NCBI GenBank assembly: GCA_020830965.2 | Contig: JACCFC020000030.1 | Span: 1-33,335, forward strand | Origin: Neisseriaceae bacterium TC5R-5 | Lineage (GTDB): Bacteria; Pseudomonadota; Gammaproteobacteria; Burkholderiales; Chromobacteriaceae | Length of the DNA: 33,335 bases | Reading direction: 5' to 3' | In this document: piece after piece, positions 6,973 through 15,405 of the stretch | How the letters are laid out: each line of letters opens with the position of its first letter | Position numbering within the stretch: the first letter of the stretch is position 1 | The notes under the pieces: generated by a model | The model's input: the letters and a program-made list of their open reading frames with translations, nothing else | Told to the model about the DNA's origin: nothing | Databases searched by the model: none | Position numbers and translations under genes: made by a program

Positions 6973-8622
6973 TTACTCCAGGCGGAAAACCTGCGTCGTC
7001 TGCTGCAAACGCTCGGCGACGGTCGCCAGTTCGCGGGTGGCTTGCGAGAAAGTCTCCACCGCCAAACCATTTTCCTTGGACATCTGCGCAATCACCTCTA
7101 CACGGCTGGCTAAATCGGTACTGGCGCCGCGCTGCTCACGCATGGCATCGGCAATTTCGCCAATAGCGGCCACTACCTCATCCGCCCGCACCTCTACCAG
7201 GCTGATCGTAGCAGAAGCATTCTCGGCAGAATCCACCACCTCGCCAACCACATGACGGCTGCTGCGCATACTCTCCACAGCCTCTTGTGCGCCTTCCTGA
7301 ATCTTACCGATCATCTGGGTAATTTCCGTGGCCGAACCCGTGGTACGCTCAGCCAGCTTACGTACCTCATCCGCAACCACCGCAAAGCCTCGGCCCTGCT
7401 CTCCTGCACGTGCTGCCTCAATGGCGGCATTCAAAGCCAATAGATTGGTTTGATCGGCAACATCTTTAATCACCGTGGCAATGGAGCTGATCTGCTGCGC
7501 TTGTGAAGACAAAGCCTCCAGATTATCAGCAGATTTGGCGACGCTTTCGTTCACTTTCTTCACCAGATGAGTGGATGCCTGCACATCCTTATTACCGGCT
7601 TTAGCCTGCATGCCAGCCTCGCTTGCCTGACCATCTGCCTTAGTGGCATTGCTGGAGCACTGATCAATACTCACGGTCAATTCTTCAATCGAGGCTGCCG
7701 CGCTGGAGGTGGCGTTGATCTGCTGGCCAATGCTGGCACTCACTTCCTCTGTGGAGGCGGCCAGCTCTTCTGAGGTTGCGGCTACCGCAGACGCGGATTG
7801 CACAATCTCGCGCACGGTATTGCGTAAATTGGCTTGTGTCGTGGCGAGTGAAGTCAGCATCTGTGCCACTTCATCCTTGCCCTTTGTTTCGATCTTACCG
7901 GTCAAATCCCCCTGGCCGATCTTGGTCAAGGCAGCGCTGGCTATACGTAAGCTACCGATCACGCCTTTCTGAATAGCTAGGCCGAAGAGCAGTAAAATCA
8001 CGATACCCACTACCAGCACCGTGATAATGGTGGTGCGAGCAGCCTCATATTTCCGCAGCGCTTCTTCTTGTGATTTATCGCCCAATTTGATATTGATATC
8101 GACGATTTCCGACATGATGTCGTCCACTTTCTGAAAGGTTGGACGGCACTCGTTACGCATGGTTTCCAGTGCTTTTTTATTGTTCTCACCATCACCGTTG
8201 TCGGTGTAGCTCAGGTCACGCACCTTTTTACAGGCGGCTTCCATCACCGGCCAGACGGCATCAAAGCGCTTCAGTGCGTCTATTTCTGGCGGGGTCAGCT
8301 CGGTTTTGCGATACAAATCTAATAGCCTGTTCATTTCAGTCGTAAATTGAGCTCGATTTTTGGTGACGTCATCCATTTGTGCCTTGGTGGTTTCCGCAAT
8401 AAAGCGGTAATCGGCACGGTTAATATAAATAGCTTGCTGATTGGCCACGGCTACCCAGGTGATCGGGTTCATCTGGTTATCGTGCATATCGGTGGTGAGG
8501 GCGCTCATATCACCGGCACTTTCGATACCCGTGATGCCGATCAGCAGGCTGATCAGCGCGCTGAGAATAATCAGGGCGAATATTTTGGCCTTGATCGAAA
8601 ACTGTGCAAGTAAATGGGTCAT
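6973..8622 (-). CDS. Methyl-accepting chemotaxis protein (4-helix-bundle sensor domain)
   Basis: This 549-residue transducer has a membrane span at about 12-33, a periplasmic sensor domain of about 155 residues ([30 protein letters not shown]), a second span ([18 protein letters not shown]) and a HAMP segment. A long cytoplasmic signalling domain follows, with the highly conserved hairpin tip [20 protein letters not shown]. It ends [10 protein letters not shown] without a CheR-tethering pentapeptide. It would sense a small ligand and control CheA through CheW. The sensor domain is clearly related to that of the MCP inside the rightward chemotaxis operon. It is monocistronic, with its own terminator downstream. 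Confidence 0.93.
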   Translation of the reverse strand: MTHLLAQFSIKAKIFALIILSALISLLIGITGIESAGDMSALTTDMHDNQMNPITWVAVANQQAIYINRADYRFIAETTKAQMDDVTKNRAQFTTEMNRLLDLYRKTELTPPEIDALKRFDAVWPVMEAACKKVRDLSYTDNGDGENNKKALETMRNECRPTFQKVDDIMSEIVDINIKLGDKSQEEALRKYEAARTTIITVLVVGIVILLLFGLAIQKGVIGSLRIASAALTKIGQGDLTGKIETKGKDEVAQMLTSLATTQANLRNTVREIVQSASAVAATSEELAASTEEVSASIGQQINATSSAAASIEELTVSIDQCSSNATKADGQASEAGMQAKAGNKDVQASTHLVKKVNESVAKSADNLEALSSQAQQISSIATVIKDVADQTNLLALNAAIEAARAGEQGRGFAVVADEVRKLAERTTGSATEITQMIGKIQEGAQEAVESMRSSRHVVGEVVDSAENASATISLVEVRADEVVAAIGEIADAMREQRGASTDLASRVEVIAQMSKENGLAVETFSQATRELATVAERLQQTTQVFRLE

Positions 8623-8809
8623 CTATCGTTGTCCTTGCCGGTGAATTATGAAGTTAGGGTGTTACTCCTTTTATGTGTTTAATACTAGACGGATTTTTGG
8701 CAACAACAATTTGTTATTTAATGATTTGACAAAGTGAGCTCAAGGTCATAGTCACTTTGTTTGGGTGGGTTTTTAGTCAGCGGCTCCACATGGGTTAACG
8801 CCATGCGCC

Positions 8810-8858
8810 GTTCGTGCTGAGCCGGTCAATGTCTGTCTGCGACCGCCTCAGCACGAAC
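8810..8858. repeat. REP-like hairpin GTTCGTGCTGAG / CTCAGCACGAAC
   Basis: Perfect 12-bp arms at 8810-8821 and 8847-8858 enclose 25 nt. The core matches the dispersed TTCGTGCTGAG...AGCACGAA palindromes that occur in many copies between genes of proteobacteria. It lies between the start of the leftward MCP gene and the end of a small leftward gene, and could also stop transcription. Confidence 0.65.
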
Positions 8859-8875
8859 AGTTAAAGAAAACGCTC

Positions 8876-9172
8876 TCAACTGAGGGTGAACGGCTTATCG
8901 AGTTCCAATTGATTTAGCCATTCACTGCATTCACTGCCCAGCGCCGACAGCAGGCATTGTAAATAGGCGGCGGCGCGGGTGTGGTCGGCGCTCAGGGCTT
9001 GTTGTTGCTCGGCCTGGAGTACCAGCTCTGCAAGCAGGTGCAGGCCATCCCAACAGGCGTCTTGCAGTTCGCGCAGGTTTTGTCGTGCATCGCTATGGTC
9101 GATGGGCTGGCCGCGTTGCCATTGGCTGAGCTGACGCAGGGCGGGTCGTAGTGCGGTGATGTGGGCGCTCAT
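8876..9172 (-). CDS. Small helical protein of unknown function
   Basis: This 98-residue Leu/Ala/Gln-rich protein is predicted to be all helical (for example DGLHLLAELVLQAEQQQALS and AAAYLQCLLSALGSECSEWL). It has no signal peptide or membrane span. The ATG (9170-9172) follows a strong GAGGAGGGAAG ribosome binding site. It overlaps by four bases (ATGA) the stop of a 32-codon upstream ORF, so the two are probably translated as a pair. It is transcribed away from the chemotaxis operon. I do not recognise the family. An alternative is that the two ORFs are halves of one frameshifted gene. Confidence 0.55.
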   Translation of the reverse strand: MSAHITALRPALRQLSQWQRGQPIDHSDARQNLRELQDACWDGLHLLAELVLQAEQQQALSADHTRAAAYLQCLLSALGSECSEWLNQLELDKPFTLS

Positions 9173-9267
9173 CGGCTTCCCTCCTCGGTGGCGAGTGCAT
9201 CGGGCAAGGTTGGCGCCAGCGCTAACAGCGGCGTGGCCTGGTGAGGTTGGTAGAGAGTGTGGTGCAT
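9169..9267 (-). CDS. Tiny upstream ORF (32 residues) coupled to the next gene
   Basis: It reads MHHTLYQPHQATPLLALAPT and ends LATEEGSR, with its TGA inside the ATGA that starts the 98-residue gene. An AGGAA ribosome binding site lies 6 bp before its ATG, partly enclosed in the 9275-9291 hairpin. No family is recognised. The good ribosome binding site and exact 4-base overlap argue for real translation, either as a small protein or as a leader that controls the next gene. Confidence 0.45.
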   Translation of the reverse strand: MHHTLYQPHQATPLLALAPTLPDALATEEGSR

Positions 9268-9274
9268 ATCGGTT

Positions 9275-9291
9275 CCTAACTTTCTGTTAGG
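9275..9291 (-). promoter_or_regulatory. Hairpin covering the ribosome binding site of the tiny ORF
   Basis: Transcribed leftward, CCUAAC-AGAAA-GUUAGG forms a perfect 6-bp stem with a 5-nt loop. The 3' arm contains part of the AGGAA ribosome binding site of the 32-codon ORF. It could limit translation, or it could be a protein-binding palindrome in DNA. Confidence 0.4.
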
Positions 9292-9321
9292 CCCACTATG
9301 CTGTTGTTAAACAGGAATAGC

Positions 9322-9516
9322 AGGCACGTGGCAGGGCTAGCGGACCGAGAAGAAACCGGCAGGGCCGAAGCCCTCCCCACCACGGCCCGCCGTAAGGCGC
9401 AGCAGTGGTGTCACCGGACTTCGCCGTGCTGGCGAAGTCCGTTTATTTCTTCTGGGCCGCTAGACCCGGTGCCTACAGTAGGTAAGCACGCTGGCATTTT
9501 AGCGGAAAAATGCCAG
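9322..9516 (+). other. Highly structured intergenic element upstream of the chemotaxis operon
   Basis: The roughly 450-bp gap before the STAS gene folds strongly on paper. AGGCAC (9322-9327) pairs with GTGCCT (9469-9474) and GGG (9334-9336) with CCC (9465-9467). A 17-bp stem, CTAGCGG plus AGAAGAAA blocks at 9337-9355, pairs with 9446-9463 with one mismatch and one bulge. Inside lie AGGGC-CGAA-GCCCT (9361-9374) and a perfect 10-bp stem GGACTTCGCC / GGCGAAGTCC (9416-9440). A further 10-bp stem CTGGCATTTT / AAAATGCCAG (9491-9516) follows. I could not match it to a riboswitch class I know. It may be a structured RNA leader, a small RNA gene, or a mobile inverted-repeat element. The 112-codon ORF that crosses it looks like chance. 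Confidence 0.4.
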
Positions 9517-9632
9517 TTTGCTAGTGGGAAGTGCGACAGGGCCAAGGAAGAAGGCATGGCGGGGCAGAAAAATACCGTCTTCTACCGATGTTCTACCGTA
9601 TTCATCCTTCATCATTCCTCCTTTTTCTTTTC

Positions 9633-9661
9633 TTGACAGTCTTCCATTTGACAACTTAAGT
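9633..9661 (+). promoter_or_regulatory. Candidate promoter of the chemotaxis operon
   Basis: TTGACA (9633-9638) is followed after 17 bp by TTAAGT (9656-9661), a perfect -35 and a fair -10 box, 70 bp before the STAS start codon. A second TTGACA at 9648-9653 has no partner. No clear flagellar sigma-28 site is seen. Confidence 0.45.
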
Positions 9662-9731
9662 AAAACCTAAGCGCCCACTTTGTCATGGCAGTGGCAAGGT
9701 TTGGATTGGGCAGCAGTCGAAAAGGATGGCC

Positions 9732-10028
9732 ATGGCCTTAGCGATCAGTACAGAGGGTGAGCAGGTGTTGGCTACTTTGAGTGGCGAGCTGACTATTTAT
9801 GGTGTCACCGAGTTGCAGCAGGAGCTATTGGCTTTGCTGGCGCATCCGCAGGTGGTGTTGAGTTTTGCCGGGGTAACCGAGCTGGATGGGTGTGCGGTGC
9901 AGTTATTGTTGATCTTACGAATGGAAGCGGCCCGGGTAGGCTGCCATTTGGCGTTTTTACCGGATAACAGCTTGTTGACGGAGGCCTGGTCCTTATTGGG
10001 CCAGCAGCAGTTGTTGGTTGTCAGTTAA
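9732..10028 (+). CDS. STAS-domain protein of the chemotaxis operon
   Basis: This 98-residue single STAS domain resembles anti-sigma-factor antagonists: VLATLSGELTIYGVTELQQE, then VVLSFAGVTELDGCAVQLLL. In phosphorylatable STAS proteins the last segment reads D-S/T-x-G. Here the position after Asp52 is Gly53, followed by Cys54, so the usual phosphorylated Ser/Thr is missing and a phospho-switch is unlikely. Similar STAS proteins precede cheA in several alternative chemosensory clusters, where their role is not well known. I chose the second ATG (9732) because the AAGGA ribosome binding site lies 5 bp before it and overlaps the first ATG at 9726. CheA starts 10 bp downstream. Confidence 0.85.
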   Translation: MALAISTEGEQVLATLSGELTIYGVTELQQELLALLAHPQVVLSFAGVTELDGCAVQLLLILRMEAARVGCHLAFLPDNSLLTEAWSLLGQQQLLVVS

Positions 10029-10038
10029 GGGGGCGGCT

Positions 10039-12210
10039 ATGGACTTAAGCAAGGCCAGGGTGATTTTCTTTGAGGAGTCGCGCGATTTGTGCGATGCCCT
10101 GGAGCAGGCTTTGCTCGACCCGGCCAGCTTTCCACCGGGGGAGGAAACCTACAATTTGTTGTTTCGCACTGCACATACCATCAAGGGTTCGGCCGGTATG
10201 TTTGGCATGGAGGCCTTGGTGCGTTTCGCTCATGTATTGGAAAACGTGCTGGAGCATTTGCGTGGTGGTGAGCTGAGTTTGTCGGAGGACCTGATCAGCC
10301 TGTTGTTGGCGTGTAATGATCATTTGCGTCGTCTGGTGGAGGTGAGTGAGGGCAGCGAGGAGGCGGCGGCGCTGGATTTGCCTGAGGGCCAGCCTTTGCT
10401 GGCGCGTTTACAGGCTTATCAGGAGGGCGCTAAGGCCTTGGCTGTTGAGGAGGCGGAGCCATATTGGGAGCCGGTGCCCTTAAGTGCGACGGCGTTGTCG
10501 GCGGATTGGCAGTTGTCGCTGCGTTTTCATGCCGATTTGTTTCGTCACGGCTTTGATACTTTATCGTTGCTGCGCTTTTTGCAGACGGTGGCGACGGTGC
10601 GGCATGTTGAGTTGGTCTGGCGGCATTGGCCGACACCGCCGTTATTGGATGCCACTGAGTGTTTTATGGGCTTGGAGTTGAGCCTGAGTTCCCAGGAGAG
10701 CCATGAACGTATTGTCAGCACGTTTGATTTTATTGCAGAAGATAGCTTTATTGCTTTGTTGCCACCGCATGCGCCGTTAACGGCGTTTTTGGCTTTGGCC
10801 GAGCAGTTGGCTGCACGGGGTGAGGAGACGGTTGCGGAGCAGGTGGGGCGTTGGCAGCAGCGGGATGCGTTGACGGCGGCGGAGGCGGCGGCCTTGTTAC
10901 AGCCAGCGGCGCCGTCACCCGGTGAGGATGAGCGACTGGATGAGCATTTGGCGATGTTGACCGGCATTGCTGCACCGCCTTTGGTGAAGGGTGGGGCGTC
11001 GCGAAGTGATGGTCACTATATTCGTATTGAGGCGGCTAAGCTGGATAGGTTGATTAATCGGGTGGGTGAGTTGGTGATTGCGGCTTCGGGGACGAAGCTG
11101 ATCGCGCAGACGCGTGGGGATGCCGAGTTGCTGGAGTCGGTGGCGGTGATTAATACGCTGGTGGAGAGCATTCGTGATGATGCGTTGACGCTGCGTATGG
11201 TGCCGGTGGATGAGATTTTCAGCCGTTTTCCGCGCATGGTGCGCGAGGTGTCGAAGCAGTTGGGTAAGACAATTCATTTGGCGATTAAGGGGGCGGATAC
11301 CGAGATTGATAAGTCGATGGTGGAGAAGTTGACCGATCCGTTAATGCATATTGTGCGCAATGCGGTGGATCATGGTTTGGAGTCGGCGGCAGAGCGCATT
11401 GCGGCGCATAAGCCGGAGGTGGGGACGATTACTTTGGATGCCTACCATGATGCCGGCGCGGTGGTGGTGGAGATTAAGGATGATGGCCGGGGGATTGATC
11501 GGCAGCGTATTTTGACGAAGGCGATTGAGCGTGGTTTGGTGGCTGAGGGCCGCCTGATGAGTGATCAGGAGATTTTGCAGTTGATTTTCTTGCCCAGTTT
11601 TTCGACGGCGGAGGAGGTGAGTGATCTGTCCGGTCGTGGGGTGGGAATGGATGTGGTGAAGCGCAATATTGAGGCGTTGCGCGGTGAGGTGGAAATTCAT
11701 TCGCAATTGGGTGAGGGGTCGACTTTCCGGCTGCGTTTGCCGTTGACTTTGGCGATTATTGATGGCTTCCGCGTGGAGGTGGGGCAGTCGGCGCTGGTGA
11801 TGCCTTTGGACATGATGATTGAGTGTGTGGATATGCCGGAGGAGGTAAAGCATAAGCACACGCATCAGGTGAATCTGCGTGGCGATTGGTTGCCGTTTGT
11901 GTCTTTGCGGGAGTTGTTTGGCATGCCGCCGGCAGAGGGACAGGAGTATGTGGTGATTGTGCATTATGGCGAGCACCGGGCCGGGGTGGTGGTGGATAAG
12001 TTGATGGGTGAGGTACAGGCCGTGATTAAGCCTTTGGGTGAGATTTTTAAGGCTTTACGCGGTATTAGTGGTTCAACGATTTTGGGGAATGGTAAGCCAG
12101 CGTTGGTGTTGGATATTCCGCAGTTGATTCAGCATGCCTGTCGCCGTGAGCGGCGGGCAATTCGGCAGAATTCGGAAGCGTTGGTGCAGGAGCGATGGTC
12201 GATGCAGTAG
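10039..12210 (+). CDS. cheA: Chemotaxis histidine kinase CheA
   Basis: This 723-residue sensor kinase autophosphorylates in response to receptors and passes phosphate to response regulators. The N-terminal HPt domain has FRTAHTIKGSAGMFG, with the phosphorylated His at about 46. A middle region (about 155-250) may be a P2-like docking domain. Dimerisation and ATPase parts follow, with HIVRNAVDHGLE (N box), DDGRGIDRQRI (G1) and GRGVGMDVVKRNI (G2). A C-terminal CheW-like regulatory domain carries GNGKPALVLDIPQL. The ATG at 10039 follows an AAGGGGG ribosome binding site. A longer frame from TTG 10018 overlaps the STAS gene and is not preferred. No CheY gene accompanies it here; the CheB receiver is the only phosphate acceptor in view. 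Confidence 0.96.
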   Translation: MDLSKARVIFFEESRDLCDALEQALLDPASFPPGEETYNLLFRTAHTIKGSAGMFGMEALVRFAHVLENVLEHLRGGELSLSEDLISLLLACNDHLRRLVEVSEGSEEAAALDLPEGQPLLARLQAYQEGAKALAVEEAEPYWEPVPLSATALSADWQLSLRFHADLFRHGFDTLSLLRFLQTVATVRHVELVWRHWPTPPLLDATECFMGLELSLSSQESHERIVSTFDFIAEDSFIALLPPHAPLTAFLALAEQLAARGEETVAEQVGRWQQRDALTAAEAAALLQPAAPSPGEDERLDEHLAMLTGIAAPPLVKGGASRSDGHYIRIEAAKLDRLINRVGELVIAASGTKLIAQTRGDAELLESVAVINTLVESIRDDALTLRMVPVDEIFSRFPRMVREVSKQLGKTIHLAIKGADTEIDKSMVEKLTDPLMHIVRNAVDHGLESAAERIAAHKPEVGTITLDAYHDAGAVVVEIKDDGRGIDRQRILTKAIERGLVAEGRLMSDQEILQLIFLPSFSTAEEVSDLSGRGVGMDVVKRNIEALRGEVEIHSQLGEGSTFRLRLPLTLAIIDGFRVEVGQSALVMPLDMMIECVDMPEEVKHKHTHQVNLRGDWLPFVSLRELFGMPPAEGQEYVVIVHYGEHRAGVVVDKLMGEVQAVIKPLGEIFKALRGISGSTILGNGKPALVLDIPQLIQHACRRERRAIRQNSEALVQERWSMQ

Positions 12211-12298
12211 GGGGTGGGGTGATACTGGCGTGCTAGCGTGATGGGGTCGGCGGTGATCTGGTACGCCGGTGCAGAGTGCTTGACTTTGGGAGTGGGCG

Positions 12299-13984
12299 AT
12301 GAATTGGTTTCATAATTTTCAGGTACGAACCAAGCTGGGGATTGCGTTTGCGCTCTTGCTCGGCTTTTTAACGACGCTGGCCATGGTGAGTTATTCCACC
12401 ACCAACAGGATGACTACCTTGATGGTGGAGATGTTTGATAATCAGCTCACACCGATCAAGGATGTGGGGAGTGCGGCGCGTGCGGCGATGGCCAGCAATC
12501 GCTCGCTCTATCGTTATATTGCCGAAACTGATACCCGGGTGATGGATGAGGTGCAGGTAAATATCACACAGTACGATAAAGAGATGAATGCCAGCCTGGA
12601 TAAGTATCGCAAAACTGATTTGACGCCCCGGGAGGTGGATGCTTTACGCCGTTTTGATGTCTTATGGCCGGTGTATGCCGGCTATGCCGACGAGGTGAAA
12701 AAGTTGACGTACACCGATACCGGTAATGGCGTGAATAATAAATTGGCGCTGAAGCTGATGAGGGAGAAGGGCCGTCCGGCGTTTGAGGCAGTGGATAAGG
12801 TGCTGACCGAGCTGGTGGCGATTAACGCGCAGCTGGCGGATAAGTCTTTGGCCGAGGCGAACGGTATCAGTAAGAGCACTTTGGAGGTGTTGCTGGGGAT
12901 TAGTGTGTTGGCGGTATTGTTGGGTGTTGCGATGGCCTTGTTGGTGACGCGCAGTCTGTTGAAGCAGTTGGGGGGCGACCCGTTGTATACGGTGCAGGTG
13001 GTGAGCCGGGTGGCGGCGGGTGATTTGGCGGTGCCGATCAAGATGCACCCTGATGATAATTCCAGTTTGTTGTTTTCGATTAAGTCGATGGCGCATCGTT
13101 TGTCGGATACCTTGGCTGAGGTGAGTGCGATGTCGGAGGCGATTGGCTCGGCTTCGGAGGAGGTGTCATCGACAGCGAACTCTTTGGCGCAGACGTCGTC
13201 AGAGTTGTCGTCCAGTGTAGATCAGACCAGCGCGTCGATGGAGGAGATGGCTTCCACGGTGACGCAGAATGCGGATAACGCGAAGATTACGGAGAGTATT
13301 GCTTCTAAGTCGGCATCGAGTGCAACGCAGGGCGGTAAGGCGGTGAGTGATATGGTGCATGCGATGAAGGAGATCGCTTCGCGTATTACGGTGATTAACG
13401 ATATTGCTAATAAAACCGATTTGCTGGCGATTAATGCGGCGATTGAGGCGGCGCGGGCTGGTGAGCATGGTAAAGGCTTTGCAACGGTGGCGGTGGAGGT
13501 GCGTAAGCTGGCCGAGCGTTCGCAGATTGCGGCTAAGGAGATTGGTGATTTGGCCGGGCGTTCGGTGGGGGTAGCAGAGCGGGCCGGGGTGTTGTTGCAG
13601 GAGATGTTGCCGGGGATTGATCAGACGGCCACGCTGGTGCAGGAGATTTCTGCCGCTTCACGGGAGCAGCGCACCGGTATTGATCAGATTAATAGTGCGG
13701 TAACGCAGATTAGTACTGGCATGCAGGCGTCGGCGACGTCGGCGGAGGAGTTGAGTTCGACGTCGGAGGAGTTGAGTTCGGCGGCGATGCAGTTGCAGGA
13801 GTTGATGCAGCAGTTCAAGTTGCGTGGCGGTGGGCGTCATGGTCGTCGTGGTCAGAGCTTGCATCTGGGACATGGTTTGCATGGGCAGTCTCATATGAGA
13901 AAAACGGCTTCGTCTTCGCCCTCGTTGCTGGAGGATGAGGAGTTTGATGAGGATGTGGACGACGATAAGTTTTCCAAATATTAA
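12299..13984 (+). CDS. Methyl-accepting chemotaxis protein of the che operon
   Basis: This 561-residue transducer has a membrane span at about 14-34, a periplasmic 4-helix-type sensor domain, a second span (LEVLLGISVLAVLLGVAMAL), HAMP and a signalling domain with the tip EAARAGEHGKGFATVAVEVR. The sensor part (KYRKTDLTPREVDALRRFD, TYTDTGNGVNN) is a clear paralogue of the leftward MCP at 6973-8622, so both may sense related ligands. The tail is unusual: a Gly/His/Arg-rich stretch (RGGGRHGRRGQSLHLGHG) and then an acidic end (EEFDEDVDDDKFSKY). It lies between cheA and cheW and is probably the dedicated receptor of this array. Confidence 0.94.
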   Translation: MNWFHNFQVRTKLGIAFALLLGFLTTLAMVSYSTTNRMTTLMVEMFDNQLTPIKDVGSAARAAMASNRSLYRYIAETDTRVMDEVQVNITQYDKEMNASLDKYRKTDLTPREVDALRRFDVLWPVYAGYADEVKKLTYTDTGNGVNNKLALKLMREKGRPAFEAVDKVLTELVAINAQLADKSLAEANGISKSTLEVLLGISVLAVLLGVAMALLVTRSLLKQLGGDPLYTVQVVSRVAAGDLAVPIKMHPDDNSSLLFSIKSMAHRLSDTLAEVSAMSEAIGSASEEVSSTANSLAQTSSELSSSVDQTSASMEEMASTVTQNADNAKITESIASKSASSATQGGKAVSDMVHAMKEIASRITVINDIANKTDLLAINAAIEAARAGEHGKGFATVAVEVRKLAERSQIAAKEIGDLAGRSVGVAERAGVLLQEMLPGIDQTATLVQEISAASREQRTGIDQINSAVTQISTGMQASATSAEELSSTSEELSSAAMQLQELMQQFKLRGGGRHGRRGQSLHLGHGLHGQSHMRKTASSSPSLLEDEEFDEDVDDDKFSKY

Positions 13985-13995
13985 GGAGCAAGACC

Positions 13996-14538
13996 ATGAA
14001 AGAGCGTCTTGATCTGAAAAGTGGTGGGCATGGTGAGACGAAGTTTCATTGTGTGACGTTTATTTTGGGAGCCGATTTGTTTGGCATTCAGATTAATTTC
14101 ATCCGGGAGATTATCGAGTTTGACGGTATTACCGAGGTGCCGATGATGCCGAATTTTGTGCGCGGTATTATTAATTTGCGTGGTTCGGTGGTGCCGGTAA
14201 TTGATTTGTCGATACGTTTTGGTCGCGGTTTGACTGAATTGAAGCCGTCTACGTGCGTGGCCATTTTGTCTTTGCCGGGCTTGGAGAATGGTTATAGCGA
14301 TGTGGGTATTTTGTTGGATGCAGTGTGTGAGGTGTTGGAAATCCCGGAAGGGGATATTGATCCGTCCCCTTCTTTTGGTTCGAGTATCCGGGGGGATTTT
14401 ATTCAGGGGATTGCCACTATTAATCAGCGCTTTGCCATTTTGCTGAATGTGCAGCAGGCGTTGTCGGTGGCGGAGTTGAGTTCAATGGCAGAGACGGTGG
14501 CTCAGCAATATTTGAGCGATGATGCTGAGGTGCTCTAA
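13996..14538 (+). CDS. cheW: Chemotaxis coupling protein CheW
   Basis: This 180-residue single CheW domain links receptors to CheA. Visible family segments are FHCVTFILGADLFGIQI, VPMMPNFVRGIINLRGSVVP, VIDLSIRFG and GILLDAVCEVLEIPEGDI. It starts at an ATG with AAGGAG 9 bp upstream, 11 bp after the MCP stop. A roughly 20-residue C-terminal tail beyond the domain (VAQQYLSDDAEVL) is somewhat longer than in E. coli CheW. Confidence 0.95.
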   Translation: MKERLDLKSGGHGETKFHCVTFILGADLFGIQINFIREIIEFDGITEVPMMPNFVRGIINLRGSVVPVIDLSIRFGRGLTELKPSTCVAILSLPGLENGYSDVGILLDAVCEVLEIPEGDIDPSPSFGSSIRGDFIQGIATINQRFAILLNVQQALSVAELSSMAETVAQQYLSDDAEVL

Positions 14539-15405
14539 GTGGGTGATGCCATGGCGCCGCTATTTAATGTACCGGAGTTAAGTGATGCGGATTTTTTACG
14601 TTTTAGCCGGTTTATTTATGAGGCGGCGGGCATTGATTTGCCGCCAGGTAAACGCTCATTGGTACAGGCGCGCTTAGGAAAGCGTTTGCGTTATTTGCAG
14701 TTAGGTAGTTATGGCGCCTATTGGCGTTTGTTGAATGAGCCGGGGCAGGAGCCGGAGCGGCAGCGGGCGATTAATTTGCTGTCTACCAATGAAACGTATT
14801 TTTTCCGTGAGGCGCAGCATTTTGATTGGTTACGGCAGCAGGCTTTAAGGCTGGAGGGGCATGGTACTTTGCGGGTGTGGTCGGCCGCTTGTTCTACTGG
14901 TGAGGAGCCTTACACGATTGCGATGATGTTGGCGGATACCTTGGGGCTTTCTGGTAATTGGTTGTTGTTTGCTTCGGATATTAATACCAAGGTAGTGGCG
15001 CAGGCGCAACGGGCTATTTATTCGAAGGAGCGGGCACGTAAAACCCCGCCCGAGCTTTGGAAAAAGTATTTTTTACGCGGTCAGGATGAGTATCAGGATA
15101 TGGTGCGGGTGGTGCCGCAGCTGATCAAGCGGGTGAATTTTTCCAATGTCAATTTGTTGTTTGCCGATGCTTTTAATCAAAGTCGTTTTGATATTATTTT
15201 TTTGCGCAATGTGCTGATTTATTTTAATGAAGAAACGAAAGCCAAAGTGATTAATCAGCTTTGCCATAAATTACGTCCTGGTGGGCATTTGATTATTGGG
15301 CATTCTGAGACGATACGACATTTGCCTTCGCCATTAGTGCAGGAGGAGCCTTCCCGTTATCGTTTAGACCCTGCAAAACTGAGCCGGGTAGAGGAGGGGC
15401 TATGA
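14539..15405 (+). CDS. cheR: Chemotaxis protein methyltransferase CheR
   Basis: This protein of up to 288 residues methylates receptor glutamates with S-adenosylmethionine. The N-terminal helical domain has [20 protein letters not shown]. The catalytic domain carries [16 protein letters not shown], the SAM-binding [29 protein letters not shown] and [10 protein letters not shown]. The reading frame begins with GTG directly after the cheW stop (14539), about 7 bp from GAGGTG. An ATG at 14551 is the alternative start. Its 3' end overlaps cheB by four bases (ATGA). Confidence 0.95.
   Translation: MGDAMAPLFNVPELSDADFLRFSRFIYEAAGIDLPPGKRSLVQARLGKRLRYLQLGSYGAYWRLLNEPGQEPERQRAINLLSTNETYFFREAQHFDWLRQQALRLEGHGTLRVWSAACSTGEEPYTIAMMLADTLGLSGNWLLFASDINTKVVAQAQRAIYSKERARKTPPELWKKYFLRGQDEYQDMVRVVPQLIKRVNFSNVNLLFADAFNQSRFDIIFLRNVLIYFNEETKAKVINQLCHKLRPGGHLIIGHSETIRHLPSPLVQEEPSRYRLDPAKLSRVEEGL

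Noticed and set aside
8776..8786. GTCAGCGGCTC, one mismatch from the MITE terminus
   Set aside because: There is no partner end, no target duplication and only 11 bp of similarity; it could be chance.
9275..9600. Integron attC-like site (GCCTAAC / GTTAGGC) or a cobalamin riboswitch
   Set aside because: The two core-like heptamers are only 5 bases apart, too close for attC, and the conserved cobalamin box is absent.
9298..9636. 112-codon rightward ORF upstream of the STAS gene
   Set aside because: It crosses the strong stem-loops, has no ribosome binding site, and its protein (many Arg/Ser/Cys, ending HHSSFFFS) has no domain-like pattern. I treat it as chance.
10430..13997. Many long minus-strand ORFs under cheA and the MCP, rich in His, Arg and Gln
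   Set aside because: They are mirror frames of GTG/TTG/GAT-rich coding sequence and have no family-like features.
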